From: Monarcha castaneiventris obscurior
Lineage: Eukaryota; Chordata; Aves; Passeriformes; Monarchidae
NCBI GenBank assembly: GCA_026261815.1
Contig: JAMPIT010000566.1
Location: 30,715,001-30,779,000 of the forward strand
Direction: 5' to 3'
Length of the DNA stretch: 64,000 nucleotides
How positions within the stretch are numbered: the first letter of the stretch is position 1; each line of letters opens with the position of its first letter. The notes beneath the pieces are model-generated. The model ran no database searches, was not told where the DNA came from, and was given only the letters and a program-made list of their open reading frames with translations. Of this stretch, positions 11,701-21,479 are shown in pieces. The position numbers were made by a program, and so were the translations under genes.

Positions 11701-14700
11701 TTCATTATCAGCAATAAATTCAGAAGCTTAAACCAACTCAAAAGTTGTGTCATCCAGGGACTCACACATCCCCTCCACTCTGGATGCCAGAACACTGTTT
11801 TTGGCCCCAAGAAAGAGTCACATTTTCTCTTCAGATGAATTCCCCAAGGTACCCCTCAAGTCATGGCAGCCACTTCCAACTCGCAGCTCCTCCCCATTTT
11901 CTCATATTCCCTGGTGAAAGGCAGCCAGAGTTTCTGCATCAGGGTAAAATGTCCTTTCCCTTGAGGGAAATCCTTTCTGGTAAATGTTTCAAGACAAAAC
12001 AAGATTAAAGATATTACACTAAGATTAAAATGGCTATATCCAAACCAGATCATGCTCCAAGCTTCCTGCTTTGAACCACTGAGGGGCCGGTTGATTGGGC
12101 AACAGCTGAGGCTGTTTTGAGTCTTTCTGTTACATAAAAAAACTCTACATCTCAAGATCAATGAATTTCTCAAAGTAAGTACAATATTGCCTTCTGGTGT
12201 TTTAGCCAAAATATATGAAGCAGCTTTTTAGTTCCCCCATAAAGCTACTAAGATGGAGGGGGGGATGGGGGGGAAGGAATTTAGCAACAAACAGGAAGAA
12301 ATCCCAAGTCAGGAAGGTGACAATTCCTTTTAATGAAATTATACAAAAACTATTCCTGGAACATTTGGACATCTTAGTATCAGTTACAAACACCACAATA
12401 CCAAAAAGAGCTTGTAAGTCAGAGTAATTTGGCCAGATGATTAGTGGGCAGGTAAAACGAACCCACATCTAAAAATTAAAGGGTACAGTTTGGCCAGGCA
12501 ACATACATCAAGAATGAGATTTTATTTACCTTTCTGCAAGTTTTCATTTAAAAAAAAAATCATATAAATATATGTGAAAGGGAGATGAGGTCTTTGGACT
12601 AGTAAAAAGATATTAGGAGAGGAAAAAAATTGTTTCTGTAATCCAATGCAAGTAGAACACTCAATCTGCATTTTGGTTTAGTGGGGGTTTTTTTAGTTGT
12701 TGGTCTTTGGTTTTGTTTTTTTTTTTTTTTTTTTACACCTACTCCTTTAATAATATATTTTTATTAATTTTCAAATGGCTGGTTTCTTTTAATTTACTTT
12801 TCACTGAAAAAAGTGTTTCAGCTTATTAAAATTGCCTCTTTGCCTACTGGAGTTTTTTGGTAAGTCAACACCTGTGCTGAGTTCAAAATGGAACCGTGAC
12901 ATAATTACCAGTCATCCCACTCTCACTTAACACACACACAGGATCAAATGTGCTATAGGTGATGTGATCATACCCACTGACATAACAGTCTTAAGCTATT
13001 AAGTCTGTGTTTGTATAAGCTGTGCTTGCAAACACACTAGGAAGCCTCAGAATCGCAGTGTCATCCCTGCTGATTTATGGCTACATTATTGTGTTGCACT
13101 GGATGTCGCACATTGCAGAGCTCAGGGGCTGGTACAGCAGATCGAATGTCCAAACAACACGAATTTTCCAAGTTTAGCTGACTCTAGCTTGGTCCCGAGG
13201 CTCAAATACCTCCAGGCTCTGGGAAGCACCAGGAGCACATTCCCCAGTTCAGCACCACCTGAAAAAATGCTGTTTCCCATGCTCTGACTACCCCGAGACA
13301 TGAAGCTAAGCACACAGCTGGTGAAGACTGGGAGACTTCCTTCAAAAGCACACTGCTGATCAGAACAAAGATGCTAGTGCAGATGCTTCCTTTTATGAAA
13401 ACCATGAAACTTTAATTATCAGTCCTGAAAATCGGAAGAGAAGCTCACCACAGAAATTACTGTAATTTCTTCTGCCAATAAATTAATTGTTATTAAATGC
13501 TATAACACTGCATAATTTTTATTTCACAGTTATCAAAACAATCCAAGAACTTGATTTGTATTTACACCACGCAATTAGTTAATGAGAACGGTACTACATT
13601 ACATTTCAGTAGCAATTACGAAGTTCTCAATACAAGAAAGCTCTACAGTCTTAGCTTATCATCAAGCCAACGTGCATTTCTTTTCATCTAGGTTTTTCAC
13701 AGACTCCACATTAAGCCTATGCATGGATAATGCAGCATCCAGATCCCTATTCTCCAGGCAAACCAGTAATATCAACTACAAATGTCACCTCCAAGATATA
13801 ACTATGTGTTGCTGCTTTATTATAGAAATATATCCTAAAATGGTAAAAAATTCTTTCAAGTTTCATTCTTAGGTGCACTTAGATGCAATATACAGCAGTG
13901 AAAGAGCAGGGGTTTTGCAAAAGGGGTAGTGGTCACCCGAAATGGCTGGCCATCCTTTCTCCCTTGCACGCCTGCTGCCCTGAATTCAATGCACTACCTG
14001 CTGCTGGCTCTGGGCATCAAGCAGACTGATACCCAACTGACAGAAACAATAATGTGTTTGCAACTAGTAGTTAATGGAAGACTGACAAGCACAATCACAG
14101 GAAGTAATAAAAGTCTCATGGTGCTAGCACGTGACGTGACTGTGGCAGTGGCCTCCACGCATGGAAATAGGGCACCATTATCCTGCTGAAAGTGGTTCCA
14201 ATTCATTTGGTGTATGATAACTAGATTCCTGGTGAAATCGCTATCACTACTCATACACAGTACCAAAGGTATTTGCTTCTATTAACTAATTTAGGTGACC
14301 TACCATTACCTTCAAAAACTCTATTATTACAGCAGCTGAATGCACTAACACCTACAGTTGAGTGGGTACAAAAATATGTACAGAGACAGACATTAAACCC
14401 TGCGTCCCAAAAAAACCCAAGCTGTCTCTTCCAAATTGTTCACAGTAGGTTTAAAAAAAAAAGCGCGTGTATAAAAAGAAGTTTAATTTAATGTCCAATA
14501 CTGAAGGAATCAAAGTGAAGCAAGTGAAAAAAGAAGCACATGTCAGTGTATCCCGTAAGTGATACACTTAGAAATCCACCAACCCATCCCACCAATCCAG
14601 CACCCGTGCTCCCAGGACCAGTGAAGCAAGCCGGCTCTGACTGACAATTCCCACACAACTTTAACAACAGCAATAAAATTATTCATCACTGACATGGGTG

Positions 14701-14900
14701 CAAACGAGAGCGGCAGCAGCCCTCGCATGCTATTACTCGTACTGGAGTTTATTTATGACTTCAGGAGAGGAGGCAGCTGGTTGTTTTTACGCGGCTTTTT
14801 TTTTTTTTCCCCTGCCAGAGCAAACGAGAAAATGCTCCTAATAAGGCTGGTGGAAGTGCAGCGGCTTCTAAACAGCACCAGCTCTCGTGAAGGAAATTAA
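8800..14900. other. Non-coding stretch, probable intron 1
   Basis: Nothing gene-like is visible apart from homopolymer tracts at 9517-9529 (A13) and 12711-12734. If the exon at 15442-15486 is genuine, this is the first part of its downstream intron. A well-formed pseudo-exon at 10363-10408 on the minus strand carries stops in all frames. Confidence 0.55.
12711..12734. repeat. Poly-T tract (TTTTG then T19)
   Basis: A run of 19 T follows TTTTG. On the minus strand it reads as poly-A with interruptions. It could be a mononucleotide microsatellite or the A-tail of a decayed retrocopy on the minus strand. I saw no recognisable retrocopy body beside it. Confidence 0.8.
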
Positions 14901-15337
14901 ATAAAAGTATGGTGTTATTATCTGAACCGCGGCGGGAGCGGTGCCGGAACCAGCCACCGAGAGCAGTCCCGGTGCTGGGCTCAGCCCCAGCCCGCGGACG
15001 AGAGAAGGGGCCACGGGGGCCGGGCACGGGGCTCCCGGGATGCCCGGAGCGCCTCCCGAAGCCGGAGCGCCCCGCTAGCCCCGGGGAGGGGCGGCACCGC
15101 CACCGCTCCTGCCGCCTGCAGCCCGGCTGCCCCGCGAACGGCACCGCATCGCCCTCCTTTTCATTAATTACAAACGTGTATTTTTATGTCATCTCCAGCA
15201 AAGCGCGACACTCCCACGTAGGAAAGCGGGGGAAAGCCTCCAGCACGGCGCCCTGTCTGCAGGCTGCGCGCATCGAGTCCTCGCCGGGGCAGGACTGCAG
15301 CCACCTCCCCCTGCCCCGCGGCTCCGCGCCTGTGCGC

Positions 15338-15365
15338 ACGGACAGACGGACGGACGGACGGACGG
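15338..15365. repeat. (ACGG)7 tetranucleotide repeat
   Basis: Seven tandem ACGG units, the second changed to ACAG, inside the CpG island. It lies just downstream of the candidate exon 1 donor on the minus strand, so it would be at the start of intron 1. Confidence 0.9.
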
Positions 15366-15441
15366 AGAGGAGAGCACTCCCACCACCCCATGGCACACGT
15401 GGGCGCCCGGCCGCGCTGCCCCCTCCCGCCGCGGCACTCAC

Positions 15442-15486
15442 CGCGTAGCGCAGCGCCGGCCTCTCGCTGAACACCGAGTCCCCCAT
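15442..15486 (-). CDS. Probable first coding exon, gene not recognised
   Basis: On the minus strand an ATG at 15486 opens 15 codons, MGDSVFSERPALRYA, which run into GCG|GTGAGT, a near-consensus splice donor. The exon ends in phase 0. The start context is CCC-ATG-G: G at +4 is favourable and C at -3 is not. No other ATG lies in this frame upstream within the island, although the frame stays open, so a non-ATG or spliced upstream start cannot be excluded. The exon sits in the middle of the only CpG island, as a first exon should. There is no signal peptide or membrane segment in the 15 residues. The rest of the protein would lie towards position 1 or beyond the window. I cannot name the gene; a chance ATG-plus-donor inside a GC-rich UTR is the alternative. 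Confidence 0.6.
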
Positions 15487-15527
15487 GGGCGCGACGGGCG
15501 GGCGGCGGCGCCGCTCCCTCCGCACGG

Positions 15528-15557
15528 CACGGGCACGGGCACGGGCACGGGCACGGG
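15528..15557. repeat. (CACGGG)5 hexanucleotide repeat
   Basis: Five perfect CACGGG units with partial copies on both sides (15523-15561). On the minus strand it reads CCCGTG and lies 42-71 nt upstream of the candidate ATG, so it would be in the 5' UTR. It contains many CpGs. Confidence 0.92.
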
Positions 15558-15940
15558 CACCGACTCTGACCTGCCGTCCGGCGGCCGCCGCAGCGCTGCG
15601 CTCCCGCCCGGCAGTCTCCTGCTCCCGCGCCCCTCCTCGTCCCTCCCGCCCGCAGCCCGCCCCCGGCTGTCCCCACCCCGCGGCGGGAGCCGGCAGCCCC
15701 TCGGCAGCGCCGGGCGGCAGCGGCAGGAGGCGGCTCCGGAGGGCGGCGGTTCCGCTCCTCCCGCCCAGCGCCGCTGCCTCCCCGCGGCGCCCGGCCCCGC
15801 GCACCTGCGGGCGCTCCCCGGACAGGCGGCTCCGAGCCCGGCCCGGGCGGACCCCGACGGCGGCTCCGGGCCCGCCGGGCGAGGCGCCCCTGGAGGCGCT
15901 GTGCCGAGCCCCGACCGCCCGGGAGCGGCGGCTCCAGCAG

Positions 15941-15970
15941 TCCCGTCCCGTCCCGTCCCGTCCCGTCCCG
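15941..15970. repeat. (TCCCG)6 pentanucleotide repeat
   Basis: Six perfect TCCCG units near the right end of the CpG island. The minus strand reads CGGGA with runs of three G, so it can form G-rich secondary structure. It is close to where a minus-strand transcript would begin. Confidence 0.93.
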
Positions 15971-16447
15971 CAGCCCCGCGGCAAACATCGCGCCGGCCCC
16001 TGGCAGCACCTGCGGGCGAGGAACCTCGTCCTGCAGGCGAGGATCTGAAGGTGAAGGAGAGACGGACAAATAAAACAATAACTTTCCTGTTCATGTTTTT
16101 ACACTGCGTGCTTTGGGTGGACTGGCTCGTGCGTAGGCTTTGAAAAGAGAAATGCTATGTCACAGCCTATTCGTTATTTTACAAATGTGTCTTTACACAA
16201 ACTGTAGAAGATCAAACAAATTTTGAAGGAAAATTGCATTCTGCTGTGTTATATAATTAGTAGTGACTTCTGTGTGACTTGCCTGGGGAGATTATTCCAT
16301 CAATGGAAGTGTTTAAAAATGTATAAACCTCCCTCAGCTAAGCAATGCCTCAGCAGAGCCTAGGCCAGGCTACATGACTTCCTGAGCCCTCTTTCACCTT
16401 TTTAATAATTTTTCAATGCTTTGCACATATCTTGGTAAGAGCAGCAA

Positions 16448-16469
16448 CCCCCCCCCCCCCCCCCCCCCC
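16448..16469. repeat. Poly-C tract (C22)
   Basis: An uninterrupted run of 22 C in an AT-rich context just right of the CpG island. The minus strand is G22. Long C homopolymers are much rarer than A/T ones and are prone to length error in sequencing, so the exact length is uncertain. Confidence 0.95.
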
Positions 16470-17184
16470 AGTTACTCTCAGTTGTTCTCTGAGGAAGTGG
16501 CCTTATTCTAGTGCTGCATGACATATATGAAACCAATCAGTTTTACTGTTTCCGACCTACAATCTAGGCAAATGCTACTAGCCCATTGCATTATCTCAAA
16601 ACAGAGGTAGCACAGTACTTTAGGGGGAAAGGAAAACGTATTTTGGGAAAAAAAATGTGTACAATAACACAAAATACATCCTGGAAAGATAAATCAGTTG
16701 AGCCAAAATTTTTATGTGCTCTGATGCTGATGTACTGTACTCAACAAGCTTCCAGTTATGGATCTTCCATGGATCTTAATCCCCATTGCAGAGGAAATAA
16801 TCTTTAAGTGTTCCCATGGACAGTCAACTTGGCGTGAACAAAGAACACAGTATCTGCCTTTACCAATAAAGTCCATTTTTGTCTCTCGGGTGAACAATCT
16901 GTGCTACTCCCCTTCCTGGAAAACAAGACAGGGTAGATCCTTGAGCAATTGCAGAGCATGTATTGGAAAGCAGCACCAAGAGAAAGAAACCTTATATATC
17001 AAACTTCAAATCATCAGAATCTCCAGGCAGGCAGGTGGGAAAAAAAGAGTAAAAAAAAAAAGCCCTGACTGCCTGGTTTTCCCTTCTAAATTTCTGCTTT
17101 TTATTTCAAGAAGGTGTTTTCAACTGGAAAACTCTACATATACCAAATGCTCTGATTCCCAATGTTTGTTTGTCTGCTCTGCAG

Positions 17185-17360
17185 GTTTGACCACAGACGG
17201 CAGGAAAGCAGGATGGGAAGAGATTTGCAGGATTTCTACTCTCAAGCTCTATACCATCACCAGCTTCTTCTAACCACAGTCAATGCAAAAGAAAATGCTA
17301 AACATCATAAAATGATTAAAATAGGGGTGTTGTTTCTAATAAATACCCCAAGGTGAAAAG
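17185..17360 (+). other. Candidate plus-strand terminal exon with polyA signal
   Basis: A long pyrimidine/T-rich acceptor ending CTGCTCTGCAG stands immediately before 17185. In one frame the following sequence stays open for about 57 codons (it contains RFDHRRQESRMGRDLQDFY) and ends at a TGA at about 17354-17356. An AATAAA hexamer lies at 17338-17343, a suitable place for 3'-end formation shortly after. It is 1.1 kb from the CpG island, on the strand opposite to the candidate first exon, so it could end a divergent transcript starting in the island. The peptide is not recognised; a non-coding RNA exon or a chance arrangement is at least as likely as a protein end. Confidence 0.25.
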
Positions 17361-20199
17361 AATAGTATGGAGGAGAGCAGAAAACCGAACTGTAAAGTAG
17401 AGAAGAAGCAAACCAGCAAAGGGAGAGATGCGAAACTTTGAGAAACAGACTAATTCAGGGGAAGGGAAAAAGCCAAAATGCCAGGAAGGTAAAGAATGCC
17501 CTAGAGGGAGAAGCCAGAGAAGGGAAGGACTAAAGGTGAGATTTTGCAGGTCAAACTTGTTTGGCCTAGAAACTCATTGCCACTGCAAAGGAGAGTCTGC
17601 CTCCCATTAACCCTCTTCATCCCCCTCTTCCAGCCACACGCTGCCACCGCCTCCCTTCTCCCTGCCTCCGTGCTTCTCACAAACCAATACAGCAAATGAA
17701 GCACACAGCTTTCTTTCCATTTAGCAGACTGAATCAGCCCTCTGAGGGAGGAGATGAGTGCCAGAGCTGGCACAAAAGAATTCTGGAGACTGTCTAGTTG
17801 GAGCAGGATACTGGGGACAGACAAAGAGTATACATGGGAAGTGCTTTGCAATAATAACAGGTTGTTACATTGGTGCAGCGAAGATTAAAAATAAAGAATA
17901 CACGATAAGGAGTTGAACTTTTTATGATGACAAGGAAAGAGTTATGAGCAAGAAGTTACAGTCTGGGAGGTATCAACCCAGAAAAACACAGGTTTACTAG
18001 ATTCAGTTTTGTTCTGGACCCACAATATAAAAAATAGGGAGAAAGGATTCTTGTAAGTGTCTTCATGTATAAAATCTTAAATGATTTTTTAAGTTGCAGC
18101 TATCAGAAATTTCATAGTAGAGTTCAAGATTTTTGTATATCTAGAATCAGAATTTAAAACTAATTGTTGACTGCAGAAGGTGTTTTCAAAGGCCAGACCT
18201 CAACAAAAGCTTTCTGGAGTTTGAACGCAAGCTGTTGTGGCTGTGATTAGAAAGCTCCCTTACACTGTATTTATGGTGGCCAAGGAGTCTCCAATTTCAA
18301 ACTGCAGAGGGCTTGGACCCCACCCTGGTCTGCAAAGAACAGGAACCCACTCAGCTGTACTACTCAGTTGCCTGCAATCATCTGTCCCTCTCTTAAGCCA
18401 CTTAGCAACTAGGATTAACAGACAGATCTTTCTGGCCATTCTGATTACCTTTTACCCTTTCCCATTCCATCCTTATTCACTTGTGATGCATTTATGATTC
18501 CTCCCTGCTGTTCCTTCCAAATTTCCCTCCTCCTTTATTTACCTGATAATGTGTACCCAAGGAATAGATGCATCTCAGTTTGGGAAGTGTAAATCTTCCA
18601 GGTCAGCTTCTCTTAAGAGATGATGCAAAGTATCACAGTTAACTTCCTGTATATTCATTCCAGGGCAACTCAGTCAATTCATGCTTTCCATGATTCCCAT
18701 TGTGGTTGTTCCTTACACAGCTTTAAGGACCTGTAATGTGGGCTTTATTACAAACCTGCAAACATAGATTACAGTAAAACCCTCACTCCTCTCCTGTTTA
18801 TCATTTGTCATTGACAACAGACAAGAATGAACAATGCTTCAGCTAAAATTTAGTTGCTTACAACACAGTAGCTGGGAAATGAGTATGTAATTGAATCTTA
18901 CCTACCTGATTATTAATGAAGCCAGGTTTTGTTTTTCCAATATTACTCTAGGAACTGAGTGCTTCCTCAACAGTAATTGCTAATAAACAAAGGAAAATAG
19001 CTATTCAGTTGCAGACAGCACACAATTATGAAACTGGGGAGAAGTGACTTCTCTACTTCTCTGCCATGAACTTCACCTGGAGCTAGTGACTCAAGCTGTC
19101 TGACATCCTACCAGATGAGGTAGGAAAAAGTTTCCAAATGCATCCTATTTTGGCAGGGCAGCCAGCATGTTCCTTACTGCAGTAATGGATTTGTCTCACC
19201 AAAATGTAAACATCTACAATCTCCATCTCAGCTTATCACCCTAGGCTTCCCTATTCCACAGGAAGAAACCCATACATCTGGTGGGCAATGTAGGTCACTC
19301 CAAGTAGACATCTAAAGCAGGGCACATAATTTGAAGTGCTACTTCACTGCAGTGGGAGCCTGTGACAGTTAGGTCAGATGGCTGCCCTTCAGGCATCTGC
19401 AGTTAGGTGAGGGGAAGCCCACCTGGGGGCCCAGCTATTAAAGCTCACTTGACTTTCAGAAAGTCCTTAATAGTCTCAGTGCCTTGGTTCTTTGCATTCA
19501 GAAAAGCAGTGGCTACCATACTGATCAGGTGAAAACACCATCGATATCTTCAGGTGAAAAAGCTTCAAGCAAGCATGAAGGTCTTGTTTTGCTTGACCTT
19601 TCTAATAGTACATGAATGCAGCTTCCATGCAGAGCTAACTCCACATCTGGAAAAGACTTGCTTCTGTGGCTGCTGAACCAGAGCCAAGAGTGATACTGGC
19701 AGCACACTTCTTCCTTGGGGAATTACCACTTTTCTTATTCTGGCCAAATGTTCATTCGGTCAATACAAGTAACGGTTTAAGTCTATTTCCCAAAAAGAAT
19801 AGAGAGAAAATATGACAGACAAGTATATGAAGTGCATAAAGCTCCAAAAACAAAACATAGAAACTAAGGCACTGGAGTTTAGGGATAATGTACTGCAAAA
19901 ATTTCTTGTTCAGAACTTTTTTTTTCTTTTATTTAATTTCTACCTATCAAAATATGTTGATAATTTCTCATCAGTTTGTAACAGAACTTAGGGAAATAGT
20001 ATGAATGCCCATGAAGAATGAAATGCCATCACACTCCTGGAGATGTTTCTTTACAATAATGATGCAAATCTTCTTAGACAGAAAGAAATCCTATTTGGAA
20101 AGAACTTGATCGCTGTAATTTCCTATGTGTCCAAAAGGTGTTTGTACAAGATCTAATACATGAGAAGAGTGTGAAGCTGTTACTGCTCTCAAGGAGTTG

Positions 20200-20610
20200 C
20201 CCAAGTGTTGCTCATACTGGTGGAGAAGTGAGTGCCTTATCCCTGGGGGGCAGGTACAAAGCATCCCGTGTTCCCTCGATGCAAACACTTATCTTGTGTT
20301 TGCACCAGGTGGTGCAAGCTGAGAGGAACTGCGCCTTCTGCACACCCACGGAACGCTCCTGCACAGCCCAATGCCACGAAGCCCTCAAGGGCAAACTGGA
20401 CCAGATTACAACTCAAAGATGCAAACTGTGCTGTGCAGAGGGGCAGGAGGAGCAGCTTTTCTTAAGAATGTAGTCAGTAAGTACCTAGAGGAGGACCCTC
20501 CACTCTTCCCCATGCCCTCTGCCTGTGGGCAGCCAGACCTGCCAGAGCTGCTGCTGCCTGATGTGGCATCAGCTGGGAAGGAGCAGCAGCAACAAACGTA
20601 GCCTTAGGGA
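20200..20610. other. GC-richer stop-poor block beside the long hairpin
   Basis: This is a local rise in GC over the AT-rich surroundings. All three plus-strand frames are open for long parts of it. It has an acceptor-like CTTATCTTGTGTTTGCACCAG ending at about 20308 and a donor-like TCA|GTAAGT at about 20478. The translated peptides show no recognisable domain. It may be a non-coding RNA exon, a degraded mobile element, or simply compositional. Confidence 0.25.
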
Positions 20611-20652
20611 AAGGTGAGAATCAAGACAACATGCCCCGGTGCCAAAACCACC

Positions 20653-20806
20653 ACTCCTGGATGCTTGCTAACATCTTTCACGTTAGGGAAAAAGTTTCCC
20701 TTTCGATTGCTCCATGAGTTGTGCATTAAGAAATGCACAACTCATGGAGCAATCGAAAGGGAAACCTTTCCCCTAACGTGAAAGATGTTAGCAAGCATCC
20801 AGGAGT
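20653..20806. repeat. Long near-perfect inverted repeat (75-bp arms, 4-nt loop)
   Basis: The left arm 20653-20727 and the right arm 20732-20806 are reverse complements over 75 positions without a gap. There are two mismatches, around the GGGAAAAAG / GGGGAAAGG segment. The loop is AAGA. In a minus-strand RNA both mismatches become G-U pairs, giving a fully paired 75-bp stem; in a plus-strand RNA they are A-C mismatches. Weaker complementarity seems to extend about 10-15 bp outwards with a small indel. The arms do not resemble CR1, the LTR or the SINE in this window. It may be a fold-back or MITE-like element, a long hairpin RNA locus, or a local inverted duplication. A library or assembly fold-back artefact must be excluded. 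Confidence 0.95.
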
Positions 20807-20916
20807 TTGTTAGCACTGGTGTGCTACCAGAACCTCACTCAGGTATTTAATTCTAGCTATCACATTCGTATTTATTTCATCTGATAAATCACTACACTTT
20901 TTAATTTATAACTCCA

Positions 20917-20934
20917 TATCTATATATATAGATA
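20917..20934. repeat. 18-bp AT-rich palindrome
   Basis: TATCTATATATATAGATA reads the same on both strands. It lies 110 bp right of the long inverted repeat and may simply be AT microsatellite structure. Confidence 0.85.
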
Positions 20935-20975
20935 GATATACTATATAACTGGTAGGTCAATTATGTCCTGCATGT

Positions 20976-20999
20976 GATAGTGCATATTACTGCACTATC
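20976..20999. repeat. 9-bp inverted repeat with 6-nt loop
   Basis: GATAGTGCA (20976-20984) and TGCACTATC (20991-20999) are perfect reverse complements around TATTAC. It is the third fold-back structure within 350 bp. Confidence 0.8.
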
Positions 21000-21449
21000 G
21001 GTTATCATCAGTATGGCAAAGAAATTTAATATAAAATACTTTTGGTTTAGAAAAAGGTTAAATTACTTTGTATCCCTTACATGTGCACAATGGTCTTTAT
21101 TTCCAGCATCAGTGAAAATTCACTAGAATATCTTTAAACTAAAACTACAAACCACTAACTTGTAGATCAAAACACTTACCCTAAAACATAGTATAAAATA
21201 TTTTTTCAACAAAAATTAGCATTTACCCCATGAGTCACTAGAATTCTTTTGGGTTTTAAAGCTGCAGAAGAAGCTACCAGTTATCCTGTCATATTTTTCT
21301 CTCCTTAGAGGCTGCAGTTTAAATAAATGGGACCACTCACTGTTTCATGTGAAGATAAATGACAGGGTTTCAGGTCTAATTTTTTTTTATGTTTATTTTT
21401 ACTTACTGACACAGACCAAGATAAAAATAAGGGGAAGAATGCCAGGACT

Positions 21450-21477
21450 GGGGGGTGGGGGGGTGGGGGTGAGGGGG
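21450..21477 (+). other. G-quadruplex-forming motif
   Basis: The plus strand has runs G6-T-G7-T-G5-TGA-G5, with single-base loops and one three-base loop. A further GGGG follows at about 21483. This fits the canonical G4 pattern with longer than usual G runs. No gene stands beside it, so any regulatory role is unproven. Confidence 0.85.
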
Positions 21478-21479
21478 AA

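Larger units (their letters stand above)
14905..16060. promoter_or_regulatory. CpG island, probable (possibly bidirectional) promoter
   Basis: This is a sharp change from AT-rich flanks to a block dense in CpG and GC, about 1.15 kb long. An AT-rich gap sits at about 15160-15190. Visible sites include consecutive GC boxes (GGGCGGGCGG at 15496-15505), a CACGTG E-box at 15396-15401 and NRF1-like GCGC-rich words near 15264. No TATA box stands out, as is usual for CpG-island promoters. The island surrounds the minus-strand candidate exon 15442-15486. Its right edge holds a possible plus-strand donor (GAAG|GTGAAG near 16049), so divergent transcription is plausible. It is the only strong CpG island in the window. 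Confidence 0.88.
16070..20190. other. Non-coding stretch right of the CpG island
   Basis: Mostly AT-rich unique sequence with no recognisable gene or interspersed repeat. It contains the C22 tract and the candidate plus-strand terminal exon at 17185-17360. Open frames elsewhere in it look random. Confidence 0.6.

Noticed and set aside
14909..16094. Several 180-300-codon frames on both strands in the CpG island
   Set aside because: GC-rich DNA lacks stop codons by composition. The peptides are Arg/Pro/Gly/Ala-rich and overlap one another in all frames. Only the short exon with a donor at 15442 has independent support.
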